A stretch of 40,166 nt of DNA, from the NCBI RefSeq assembly GCF_014637345.1, contig NZ_BMEX01000019.1:1-40166 (forward strand). The letters run 5' to 3'. This document shows positions 1 to 6,662 of this stretch, piece after piece. Position 1 is the stretch's first letter. Every line of letters starts with the position of its first letter. The translations under genes were made by a program, and so were the position numbers. The notes below the pieces were generated by a model, which had not been told where the DNA came from, ran no database searches, and worked only from the letters and a program-made list of their open reading frames with translations. Source of the stretch: Kroppenstedtia guangzhouensis (GTDB lineage Bacteria > Bacillota > Bacilli > Thermoactinomycetales > DSM-45169).

Positions 1-72
1 ACGGAAGTTAAGCCCTCCAGCGCCGATGGTACTTGGGGCGCAGGCCCCTGGGAGAGTAGGACGTTGCCAGGC
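1..72 (+). rRNA. rrf: 5S ribosomal RNA, 3' part
   Basis: The first 72 bases match the 3' half of a bacterial 5S rRNA: the AAGCCCTCCAGCGCCGATGGTACT segment is followed by the GGGAGAGTAGGACGTTGCCAGGC tail. The 5' part lies outside the window. A strong intrinsic terminator follows, so this is the end of an rRNA operon, and the tRNA array starts about 580 bases further on from its own promoter. Confidence 0.95.
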
Positions 73-106
73 AATCTGAAAGAAGTGCCTGCGGTGTGAC
101 CGTGGG

Positions 107-146
107 AAAACACCCCCCGGATCCAGTTGGATCCGGGGGGTGTTTG
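107..146 (+). terminator. Intrinsic terminator of the rRNA operon
   Basis: A 15-bp near-perfect stem (ACACCCCCCGGATCC paired with GGATCCGGGGGGTGT) with a short AGTT loop is followed by a T-rich stretch. It sits about 35 bases after the 5S rRNA. Confidence 0.9.
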
Positions 147-186
147 TATAGCCGGATTCTTATAAAGGACATCTAAAAGGCGCTGC

Positions 187-504
187 TCAGCAATCAGCTT
201 TGGGCAGATGGCTGGGGGGGCGGATGTGGAATCGATCCCCCAGCAGCCAGTTGTGGGTGAAATCGACTTGGACTCCATCCACTGCCTGTTGGTCCCGTTC
301 TGCGACCAAAAAACGTAAAGAGTTGGTTTCAACGACAGTGTCTCCAGGCTGAGATGACTCTTCCAGAGTCATACCGTAACGAGGACCACCTCATCCGATT
401 CCGTCGAAATACAGTCGTATAAAAATCCGATTACTGGCTGAACCTTGGTTTTTGATGATGTCCGACAACTTTTCTGCAGCTGTAGCGGTCACGTGAATGT
501 TCAA
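187..504 (-). CDS. HesB/IscA-like protein, putative selenoprotein (in-frame UGA at codon 38)
   Basis: Read from a TTG at 504-502 (upstream GGGAGGGAAT ribosome site), this gives a 105-residue protein if the UGA at 393-391 is decoded as an amino acid. The N-terminus LNIHVTATAAEKLSDII is typical of the A-type/HesB fold, and the UGA lies in the context FDGIG-U-GGPRYGMTLEE. That is where HesB-like selenoproteins carry Sec and their homologues carry Cys (family knowledge). After the UGA the frame stays open for 67 residues in the same family (VQVDFTHNWLLGDRF) and ends at UGA 189-187. A conventional caller would start at ATG 372 and report only 61 residues. The SECIS-like hairpin is listed separately. 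Family role: Fe-S or redox chemistry; the substrate is unknown. The alternative is a nonsense mutation in a Cys version of the gene. Confidence 0.72.
350..393 (-). promoter_or_regulatory. Candidate bacterial SECIS element
   Basis: On the minus strand, 18 nt after the in-frame UGA (393-391), there is a perfect 7-bp stem AUGACUC/GAGUCAU (372-366 with 360-354) capped by the loop UGGAA (365-361). The UGAG containing the stop can also pair with CUCA at 353-350, closing the base of the element. The apical loop begins 25 nt after the UGA and has G at its second position. This fits published bacterial SECIS rules as I remember them (loop 16-37 nt downstream, a G among the first loop bases). Function is inferred. 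Confidence 0.6.
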
Positions 505-592
505 CAGTATTCCCTCCCTTATACCCTACCCCGTATATAGTAATGCATGCAAAGACACATTTCAACTCCCGGAAAGAGATAGGAAAAACTCC

Positions 593-621
593 TTGACATA
601 ACGGCCAGTCCTTTATATAAT
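593..621 (+). promoter_or_regulatory. Sigma-A promoter of the tRNA-Ser gene
   Basis: TTGACA at 593-598 and TATAAT at 616-621 are both consensus, with a 17-bp spacer. The tRNA-Ser gene begins 34 bases downstream. Confidence 0.85.
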
Positions 622-655
622 AAAAATCGTGACTCGGAATAACCTTGAGACTTGT

Positions 656-749
<94 letters not shown>

Positions 750-780
750 TAGTTGACAGCGAAATGGATCTAATTTAACC

Positions 781-809
781 TTGACAATGCTGTCGCTTTA
801 TGTTATGAT
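781..809 (+). promoter_or_regulatory. Sigma-A promoter before tRNA-Phe
   Basis: TTGACA at 781-786 and TATGAT at 804-809 with a 17-bp spacer. The tRNA-Phe gene starts 13 bases after the -10 box, so the array has at least two internal starts. Confidence 0.8.
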
Positions 810-821
810 TTAGTCTGCTGT

Positions 822-897
<76 letters not shown>

Positions 898-906
898 CTT
901 GGTTTC

Positions 907-982
<76 letters not shown>

Positions 983-993
983 TTCGCTGTTAC

Positions 994-1067
994 AGGGGCG
1001 TAGTTCAATGGCAGAACAGAGGTCTCCAAAACCTCAAATGCGGGTTCGATTCCTGCCGCCCCTGCCA
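994..1067 (+). tRNA. tRNA-Trp (CCA)
   Basis: 74-base class I tRNA with AGGGGCG acceptor, anticodon CCA in the loop CTCCAAA, a GGTTCGATTCC T-arm and encoded CCA tail. Its 3' end almost touches the stop codon of the convergent yugN-like gene. Confidence 0.96.
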
Positions 1068-1069
1068 TG

Positions 1070-1498
1070 TCATTCAACACTGAAGTTCTCTTGAAAATGA
1101 TTTTCCAGTTTTTTTAGCTCAGATTGTCCTCTTTGGATCCATTTGGATTCTACTCGGGCATCCGGATCCTCCGGTTCGGCGAACTGGTTGAAGGAGCCGG
1201 AGATCAGACCGGTGCTGACTTGATCATCCGACTTGGTTTGATACACATGTTTCAGGATGAAGGGCTTGCCGATCTGAAGAGTCGCCTTGCGAGTGCCAAT
1301 GCTTCCGGAAACGGCAGTCACCGGTATTCGCAGATATGCTTGATGTTCTTTGTTTTCTTCCCAATCCAGAGCTTTGTCATAGTAACCATGATCGTATTCA
1401 TAACCACCTCCGAGGACAAATCCCTTTTCATTAAACAAGCGGTCCAACTGGATGAAACTGCCCTTCAGGTTTTCGATGGATGACTGCAACGGGATCAC
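1070..1498 (-). CDS. YugN-like family protein
   Basis: 142-residue soluble protein resembling B. subtilis YugN, a small conserved Bacillales protein of unknown function. Recognisable family features are the N-terminal E-N-L-x-G-x-F segment, the GGGYEYDHGYYD motif in the first third, a central YLRIPV strand followed by a GSIGTRKATLQIG segment, and a lysine/glutamate-rich C-terminal helix. The start is GTG at 1498-1496, with an AAAGGAGAG ribosome site seven bases upstream. It lies antisense to the tRNA array: its stop is 2 bases from the end of tRNA-Trp, and tRNA-Cys begins 68 bases beyond its start on the other strand, so it must have its own minus-strand promoter. No biochemical role can be assigned. 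Confidence 0.8.
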   Translation of the reverse strand: MIPLQSSIENLKGSFIQLDRLFNEKGFVLGGGYEYDHGYYDKALDWEENKEHQAYLRIPVTAVSGSIGTRKATLQIGKPFILKHVYQTKSDDQVSTGLISGSFNQFAEPEDPDARVESKWIQRGQSELKKLENHFQENFSVE

Positions 1499-1565
1499 GA
1501 GGACACTCTCCTTTCCTGAGTTGTTTTTATAATTCCCGGCAGTTGGATCTTCATACTGTAGTCAT

Positions 1566-1639
1566 GGCGGCATAGCCAAGTGGTAAGGCAGAGGACTGCA
1601 AATCCTTTACCCCCGGTTCGAATCCGGGTGCCGCCTCCA
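1566..1639 (+). tRNA. tRNA-Cys (GCA)
   Basis: 74-base class I tRNA with GGCGGCA acceptor, anticodon GCA in the loop CTGCAAA, U discriminator typical of tRNA-Cys, and encoded CCA. Confidence 0.95.
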
Positions 1640-1655
1640 AATAAATTTTCTGTAT

Positions 1656-1742
1656 GCGGACGTGGCGGAATCGGCAGACGCGCTAGATTCAGGATCTAGT
1701 GGTCATTAGACCGTGGAGGTTCAAGTCCTCTCGTCCGCACCA
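1656..1742 (+). tRNA. tRNA-Leu (CAG), copy 1
   Basis: 87-base class II tRNA with GCGGACG acceptor, GGCAGACGC D-arm region, CTAGA/TCTAG anticodon stem around TTCAGGA, a long variable arm and encoded CCA. It differs from the copy at 2002 by a single base in the variable arm (CATTAG versus CACTAG). Confidence 0.95.
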
Positions 1743-1745
1743 TGT

Positions 1746-1822
1746 GTGCCCTTAGCTCAGCTGGATAGAGCGTCTGACTACGAATCAGAAGGTCGGGAGT
1801 TCGAATCTTCCAGGGCACGCCA
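1746..1822 (+). tRNA. tRNA-Arg (ACG), copy 1
   Basis: 77-base class I tRNA with GTGCCCT acceptor, anticodon ACG (first base presumably deaminated to inosine, from family knowledge), a GAGTTCGAATC T-arm and encoded CCA. It is identical in its readable sequence to the copy at 2092. A 7-bp hairpin, TATGCAC/GTGCATA at 1825-1844, follows it without a U-run. Confidence 0.95.
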
Positions 1823-1856
1823 CATATGCACTTTTCGGTGCATAATTACTTCAGGC

Positions 1857-1931
1857 GCGGAAGTAGCTCAGTGGTAGAGCACCACCTTCCCAAGGTGGGG
1901 GTCGCGGGTTCGAGTCCAGCCTTCCGCTCCA
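1857..1931 (+). tRNA. tRNA-Gly (CCC)
   Basis: 75-base class I tRNA with GCGGAAG acceptor, CCACC/GGTGG anticodon stem around TTCCCAA (anticodon CCC), U discriminator and encoded CCA. This is the glycine isoacceptor for GGG codons. Confidence 0.93.
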
Positions 1932-1950
1932 TTTATATTTTAAAAAACTC

Positions 1951-1980
1951 TTGACTGACCTTTATCAGATGTTATACAAT
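1951..1980 (+). promoter_or_regulatory. Promoter of the second Leu-Arg tRNA pair
   Basis: TTGACT at 1951-1956 is followed by overlapping -10 candidates TATACA (1973-1978, 16-bp spacer) and TACAAT (1975-1980, 18-bp spacer). The next tRNA-Leu starts about 22 bases downstream. Confidence 0.7.
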
Positions 1981-2001
1981 ATTACTTGTCAATAAAATTC
2001 C

Positions 2002-2088
2002 GCGGACGTGGCGGAATCGGCAGACGCGCTAGATTCAGGATCTAGTGGTCACTAGACCGTGGAGGTTCAAGTCCTCTCGTCCGCACCA
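2002..2088 (+). tRNA. tRNA-Leu (CAG), copy 2
   Basis: Same structure as the tRNA-Leu at 1656, with one variable-arm difference that restores a CACTAG/CTAG pairing pattern. Transcribed from the promoter at 1951-1980. CCA is encoded. Confidence 0.95.
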
Positions 2089-2091
2089 TAT

Positions 2092-2168
2092 GTGCCCTTA
2101 GCTCAGCTGGATAGAGCGTCTGACTACGAATCAGAAGGTCGGGAGTTCGAATCTTCCAGGGCACGCCA
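2092..2168 (+). tRNA. tRNA-Arg (ACG), copy 2
   Basis: Second copy of tRNA-Arg(ACG), last gene of the array, with encoded CCA. It is followed immediately by an intrinsic terminator. Accessory genes begin just downstream, which makes its 3' end a candidate integration site, although I see no duplicated tRNA 3' end farther along. Confidence 0.95.
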
Positions 2169-2169
2169 A

Positions 2170-2200
2170 AAAACGCACCAAAAGTGATGGTGCGTTTTTG
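2170..2200 (+). terminator. Terminator of the tRNA array
   Basis: AACGCACC pairs with GGTGCGTT around an AAAAGTGAT loop, followed by a T-run. It directly follows the last tRNA. Confidence 0.9.
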
Positions 2201-2323
2201 TTGTTTTCAGGGATTGGGTTTCAGATCTTGCCTTGCGATCCGGTCTTTCAATGGGGAAATAGCCCAAAATCGGGATACTTGTTTAGGTGACATGTGAGCA
2301 TGTTGAACCTATATCATTTGGTT

Positions 2324-2346
2324 AGAGCCCGAATGGGCTCTTTTTA
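2324..2346 (+). terminator. Second plus-strand terminator-like hairpin
   Basis: AGAGCCC/GGGCTCT with a GAAT loop followed by TTTT. Nothing recognisable is transcribed into it on the plus strand. It may back up the tRNA terminator or be left over from an earlier gene. The minus-strand gene that ends at 2376 gets little U-run from it. Confidence 0.55.
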
Positions 2347-2375
2347 TCCTTTCTATTCTCCGGTTTTTTAGGCGG

Positions 2376-2702
2376 CTACTTCAGTGCATCCATCACTAAG
2401 GAGATCACTTGACCAATGGCTGAGGTGGCATCAAAGAGGGTTTGCCATTTCTCCAGTCTCTCCATCACGGGGCCAATCAGTGGCTTCTGCTCTGCCCCTC
2501 CCTTTTGGATAAGTTCCAACCACTCAAATGTGGCGTTTTTTTCTGATTCGGAAACCTTATCTGTGTCCGCCATGGTCTTGCGGAGCTGTTGGATCAGTCG
2601 GCCCAGTTCGTCGCACTGGTCATTGGATATATGAATGGTGGCTCCATGATCTGCATAGGTTCCGTAGTTGATCACACCACTATTGTTATAGATGTTGGAC
2701 AT
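2376..2702 (-). CDS. Small unknown protein paired with the SF1 helicase
   Basis: 108-residue protein I cannot assign to a named family. Its N-terminus (NNSGVINYGTYADHGATIHI) is Asn/Gly-rich and echoes the last 35 residues of the helicase encoded 15 bases upstream (INIGGIINY...GTANYADH...IQV). The rest is predicted helical: residues 28-55 (LGRLIQQLRKTMADTDKVSE) and a second amphipathic segment to the C-terminus (IGQVISLVMDALK). There are no membrane segments and no catalytic motif. An ideal ribosome site (GGAGGGGGGAG) precedes the ATG, and the spacing shows an operon with the helicase. The shared motif suggests the two proteins bind each other or the same partner. A role in defence or DNA repair is inference only. 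Confidence 0.7.
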   Translation of the reverse strand: MSNIYNNSGVINYGTYADHGATIHISNDQCDELGRLIQQLRKTMADTDKVSESEKNATFEWLELIQKGGAEQKPLIGPVMERLEKWQTLFDATSAIGQVISLVMDALK

Positions 2703-2717
2703 GGTATCTCCCCCCTC

Positions 2718-5700
2718 CTATTTTTTCTGCTTTCCAGCGATGACTTGAATACTTGATTGATGGTCAGCATAGTTCGCTGTTCCGCCGGTTTCTGCATAGT
2801 TGATGATGCCGCCTATGTTGATGAAATTATTCTTCGTCATTTTTCTATCGGTTCCCATCCTCTTTTTCATTTTGGCAATCATGGACTCAATGTCCCTCTC
2901 CGGGATGTTCACCCAGCTTTCCGGAATTTGATTTAGGCGGGACTTCAGCATTCCGGAAGGTTTTCCTCGGTCTTTCCCAAAAAAATTCATATCCCCGAAG
3001 ACCAAAAAGGATTCCTTCGCCCGGGAGACAGCCACGTTGAGCAAGAAACGGGTGGTGTCGTAAAGTGGAATTTGGTCGGTTTGTCCTCCCAATGTGGGGG
3101 AAAAAAGGACGATGTCTTTTTCAGCCCCTTGAAGGGAGTGAACGGTGTTTACGGTCAAGTCTTCGATTTGGTATTCGTTCTTCAGGTAACGTTGAATGAG
3201 GAAAGCCTGTTTACGATAGGGGCTGACCACAGCGATAATGTCTTTTAGTCGACGTTGGTCCTCTTGTGTCCATTCATCCTCCATCTGGTGGATCCACCAG
3301 GCAATAGTTGCTGCTTCCAAGTGGTTTTCCCAACTGCCTCCGGTATTTTCGGCGGTTCCCTCGATATGGAGGGATCCCAGACGGGGTAAATCACCGTAGG
3401 GTTCTTTTCCGGGATCGGGATTTTTCTTGCATGGGATCAACTGCCTGTCATAGCAAAGGGCGTTGCAGTACTGGATGATATCCTCCGCACAACGGAAATG
3501 TTCTGTCAGCAACATGCCCCCCAAATAATCCGGCTTACCAAACTGACTCACTTGTTGCGCCACTTTCATTACGCTACCACGGGAAGCCGCGATGCCGTTG
3601 TCACAATAGCGGTGGAATTCTTCCTCGCCGCTTAACAGCCCGCAGGTTTTCAGATTGGTAATGTCTACGGTTGCATTGACACGGGGAATCGGTTGCAATT
3701 GCTCGGTGTCCCCCACCACCAACGCCCGGTTTGCCAGGGCGAATGCTGGTCCCGCTTGCTCTGGAGTCACTTGTCCCGCTTCATCGACAATCAATAGATC
3801 AATAAAATCATACAGATACTCTGTGGGTTTATCCAAACGACGGAAGAAGTTCGGAGCACTTGCCATCGTGGCGACAAAGCATGGTGTCAATTTGGCGTAA
3901 CGCTTCCATATCGTTTCGTCATTCTCCACGGAAGGGCTGTCTTCTGAACGGAGTTCCTCCAGCCAACGGGCTTCCCAATAATGAGTGGCCAGCAGGAACG
4001 CCTGATATCGCCAGTACGTGTCCAGCTCATGTAGGAAGTCTTTTTCCGGCGATCGATAGTCCTTCGTCCATGCTTCCCATTCTTTTTCAATTTTTCCCAT
4101 ATGATTTTGAAATGATTTCAGCTTGTGAAGTCGGTGTTGATGTTGATCATGAACTTGTTTGGCTTCGGAGTCTTTATCGAGCAAGACGGTTTTCACATCC
4201 GTGTCTTTGTAGGTGGGGAAAGACTCGTCCACTTGTTTTTTGCGCAAAAATGACTCGTTGGCCGAAGCTTGCAAAAACGGGAACAGCCGGTGCCACAACG
4301 AGCGCTGGTTCACCTCGTCCAGCCAATCAGAGTAGAGTCCGCTCCATCGTTCATGGTTATCGCGCGCCTGCTCTTCCTTCTGCGAAAGTTGGGACAATGC
4401 TTGTTCAAACACTTCCTTGGAGTGAAATTCATCCTTTAAGCGCTGTTGAAGACGATGCCTTTCGTGAAAGTGAGTCATCCGTTCCCTTATGGTCGCGCAT
4501 GTGTGGACAAGCTCATGGTGCAAGCGGGATCTTGCTTGACTCAGATTGTCGATGGGCTCTCCGAAAAAATGAGTGCACTTGTTGAGAAAATACTCCTTTT
4601 TCCTTTGCCAGTTTCCTTTTTCCAGTTCAGGATGAAAACCGGTCCACTCATTTTTGTGACGACTTTGATTAAAATCTCGTTTAATGCAGGGATACTGATT
4701 TTGATATGAGTTGAACTTACCTCTTGACGCACAAAATAATCCATAGCTGTCGACTCCGGGCAACCAACGGGAAGCCAAGGGACGCAGTTTTTCGGTTCGC
4801 GGCTCGGCGGCTCCCGCTTTTTGAAAGCTGTCCAAGATGTTTAACACAGCCAAATTGTTACTGGATGCAGCCAATATGATTGGCGGTTCGTCCTCATCCA
4901 ATGCCCGCTGAATCCATAAAGAAGAGACCACACTTTGAAGCAGGCTGGTTTTCCCTGTACCCGGGGGTCCGTTCACTCCGAGAATATTTCCCTTGTCTAA
5001 AGCAAAAAAGTGATGAAGGGTCTCCCGTTGGGATTCAGTGAGGGGATACTGATCCGTCATTTGTCCGTAGTGATGAACTCCGAACCTATGGTGATCGGGG
5101 AAAAAGGTTTGTTTTTGCCCTTGTTCAGCACCGGTATAAGTTTCAAATAACCGTGGGAGTTGCTTTTGACGGGAAAGGTTTTGGTAGCCGTAAGCGATAT
5201 GAAGATGGGTTCCACTAGTAGTCTTTCCAAACCATACAAATGGGTTGGAAGCAGGATGAAAACCTCGAACTTCAAATCGGTCAGGCTTTTTTCCGGTCAC
5301 TGCTTTAAACAGCTTCTCGGCGTCCCGCCACAGCATCTCCCACGTTCCCTCTTTTGGATGGGGGTGCGTCTTGCGAAACCTTTCGGAAGTCACCCATTTC
5401 CCCACCACTTCAAAGGAGGGTTCGTTGGGTTCCAGGTACTTTCGCGGGATAAAAGGGGGGTGATCCTTTTGTGGGTACAGGGAACCGTCTACTTCCAAAG
5501 ATGCGGGAATCACCAAGGGAAACAGATGAACTGGCTTTCCGTCCTTTTTCTTTTGGAATAAAGGAAACGGGCAGATCAACAGATCGAGGGCTCCCTTTTT
5601 GCTCCAATCCGCCTTTTTCTCTACCTTCTCAAAGGAAGAAAGAGACAGCTCCCCGGCTTTTATCTCCTCCAGTGGAAGTTCTGCACATTGATTTGGCTTG

Positions 5701-5783
5701 ATGTCCTCTTCTTTAAAATCGAGCCGATCACCATCTTCCACACTTTGTTGCCAATAATTCAGCACTTTTTTTGCGTAAACCAA
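2718..5783 (-). CDS. Large SF1 (Upf1-like) helicase, accessory, possible defence protein
   Basis: 1021 residues. Motifs in order: Walker A GPPGTGKT at about 272-279, a long coiled-coil insertion (about 420-600), Walker B IVDEAG at about 665-670, motif III GDTEQLQP at about 691-698, HFRC near 770, TVHSLQGAEKDIV near 900 and NVAVSRAKESF near 932. These define an AAA_11/AAA_12-type superfamily 1 ATPase/helicase. The N-terminal 240 residues match no domain I know. The C-terminal tail carries the Asn/Gly-rich NYAETGGTANYADH motif shared with the small downstream protein. The start is TTG at 5783-5781 with AAGGGG seven bases upstream; an ATG at 5790 is out of frame. Its position beside the tRNA array and next to an intron remnant suggests accessory DNA. 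Nucleic-acid unwinding or remodelling is likely; the biological target is unknown. Confidence 0.85.
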   Translation of the reverse strand: MVYAKKVLNYWQQSVEDGDRLDFKEEDIKPNQCAELPLEEIKAGELSLSSFEKVEKKADWSKKGALDLLICPFPLFQKKKDGKPVHLFPLVIPASLEVDGSLYPQKDHPPFIPRKYLEPNEPSFEVVGKWVTSERFRKTHPHPKEGTWEMLWRDAEKLFKAVTGKKPDRFEVRGFHPASNPFVWFGKTTSGTHLHIAYGYQNLSRQKQLPRLFETYTGAEQGQKQTFFPDHHRFGVHHYGQMTDQYPLTESQRETLHHFFALDKGNILGVNGPPGTGKTSLLQSVVSSLWIQRALDEDEPPIILAASSNNLAVLNILDSFQKAGAAEPRTEKLRPLASRWLPGVDSYGLFCASRGKFNSYQNQYPCIKRDFNQSRHKNEWTGFHPELEKGNWQRKKEYFLNKCTHFFGEPIDNLSQARSRLHHELVHTCATIRERMTHFHERHRLQQRLKDEFHSKEVFEQALSQLSQKEEQARDNHERWSGLYSDWLDEVNQRSLWHRLFPFLQASANESFLRKKQVDESFPTYKDTDVKTVLLDKDSEAKQVHDQHQHRLHKLKSFQNHMGKIEKEWEAWTKDYRSPEKDFLHELDTYWRYQAFLLATHYWEARWLEELRSEDSPSVENDETIWKRYAKLTPCFVATMASAPNFFRRLDKPTEYLYDFIDLLIVDEAGQVTPEQAGPAFALANRALVVGDTEQLQPIPRVNATVDITNLKTCGLLSGEEEFHRYCDNGIAASRGSVMKVAQQVSQFGKPDYLGGMLLTEHFRCAEDIIQYCNALCYDRQLIPCKKNPDPGKEPYGDLPRLGSLHIEGTAENTGGSWENHLEAATIAWWIHQMEDEWTQEDQRRLKDIIAVVSPYRKQAFLIQRYLKNEYQIEDLTVNTVHSLQGAEKDIVLFSPTLGGQTDQIPLYDTTRFLLNVAVSRAKESFLVFGDMNFFGKDRGKPSGMLKSRLNQIPESWVNIPERDIESMIAKMKKRMGTDRKMTKNNFINIGGIINYAETGGTANYADHQSSIQVIAGKQKK

Positions 5784-6213
5784 GAGCCATCCCCTTCGCT
5801 AAATGTATATTGGGTTACAGGGGTGTTGGTTAGCCATATTTAGGGTCAAGGGATCATGTTTTATCACGCGACCGTTACAGCCATAGGGGCACGAGCCGCG
5901 CCTGGGGTCGTTCTTTTCCGGTAAGCGCTATGGGCAGTACACGACTCCCTTTCACCGCTTTCTTTCTGGTTAATCAACAGCCCTGATTGGGTTATATAAA
6001 CAATGATAATCGTTTTCCTATAAAATTTCCATATCACACAGAAACTTATGACAAAATCAGTCTTGTCCAGCTTAGGCATCTGCAGAAATCATGAAGTTGG
6101 TTGTGTTGAATATGTAAAGAAACAAAAGGGACAGTACAAAAAGCCAATCGAGGAAGATCTCTTTTGAGACCGTGTTTATTTGATGGGTTATTTAAAATTT
6201 GTTATTCCGGGAA
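5784..6213. other. Intergenic stretch without a supportable gene
   Basis: About 430 bases between the helicase start and the intron fragment. A 71-codon minus-strand frame (5864-6079) has no ribosome site and an implausible composition, so I do not call it. TGATAAT at 6004-6010 resembles a single Fur/PerR half site, but the mirror half is poor. I found no clear minus-strand -35/-10 pair for the helicase. Confidence 0.5.
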
Positions 6214-6254
6214 CACCGAAAAACAACACTAATGCTTTGGTGCGTTTTTTGTTG

Positions 6255-6617
6255 GTGCGCGGGGCATGGACACGTTCGATAGGGTGAAAGTTCCCGAGCA
6301 GTGAAGGCAGCGGCAGACGTTAGCTTAAGTCAAGGGTGTCCACGGCGAAGTGGAATTGTAAAGAGTGCCCGGAGGCAAACCTTGGCCCGATGAACAGGCA
6401 CTCCTTGAGAGGGAAGTCCTGCTTGGGACTGACCAACCAAGACAGTCCGAGCGGGTGGATGGAGGGAAAGGGGGTGCTTTCACCCGATGAGGTCTGGCGG
6501 AGACGCCAAGTGCCTTTGGCAATGGATTTGAGAGAATTCGCTGAGCCGCAAAAGTCAGAGAGGGGATGGGTCGATTGTCCACTGAATGATGAGGAGCGCC
6601 CACGAAAGAGGGGAATG
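6255..6617 (+). mobile_element. Group II intron fragment (class C-like), domain I only
   Basis: The 5' end GTGCGCGGGG, the GGTGAAAGTTCCCGAGCAG segment, AAGGGTGTCCACGGCGAAG, CCCGATGAACAGGC, GAGGTCTGGCGGAGA and the GGATTTGAGAGAATTCGCTG / AAAAGTCAGAGAGGGGAT segments follow the order of domain I RNA in bacterial group II introns of the IIC/chloroplast-like type that I recall. A hairpin-plus-T-run (CACC/GGTG with T6 at 6245-6250) lies just upstream, the usual target of class C introns. After about 360 bases the intron sequence stops at a terminator. There is no reverse transcriptase ORF and no visible domain V or VI, so it is a dead 5' remnant. Confidence 0.75.
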
Positions 6618-6654
6618 AAAAAATCATCCTGTAGAAAATACAGGATGATTTTTA
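6616..6654. terminator. Bidirectional intrinsic terminator
   Basis: AAAAATCATCCTGTA pairs with TACAGGATGATTTTT around GAAAA. The A-run and T-run flank both sides, so it can serve the minus-strand hydrolase pseudogene ending at 6663 and plus-strand transcripts. Confidence 0.85.
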
Positions 6655-6662
6655 TGATCCCG

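Larger units (their letters stand above)
1656..2168 (+). repeat. Duplicated Leu-Arg tRNA cassette (about 167 bp, two copies)
   Basis: Bases 1656-1822 and 2002-2168 are nearly identical, including the three-base ATG-like spacer between the two tRNAs. The visible differences are one base in the tRNA-Leu variable arm and one in the short spacer. The tRNA-Gly gene and a new promoter lie between the copies. Confidence 0.9.

Noticed and set aside
187-372. A 61-residue protein starting at ATG 372
   Set aside because: It lacks the N-terminal third of the HesB-like fold and has no ribosome site; the ATG lies inside the proposed SECIS stem. The upstream frame through the UGA explains it better.
3860-4585. 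241-codon frame antisense to the helicase
   Set aside because: Shadow of a well-supported coding frame, with no ribosome site or recognisable protein features.
6001-6020. Fur or PerR box
   Set aside because: Only one TGATAAT half site matches; the second half has about four of seven bases and no iron-related gene adjoins.
5864-6079. 71-codon minus-strand frame upstream of the helicase
   Set aside because: No ribosome site, no family resemblance and odd composition; it overlaps ordinary intergenic sequence.
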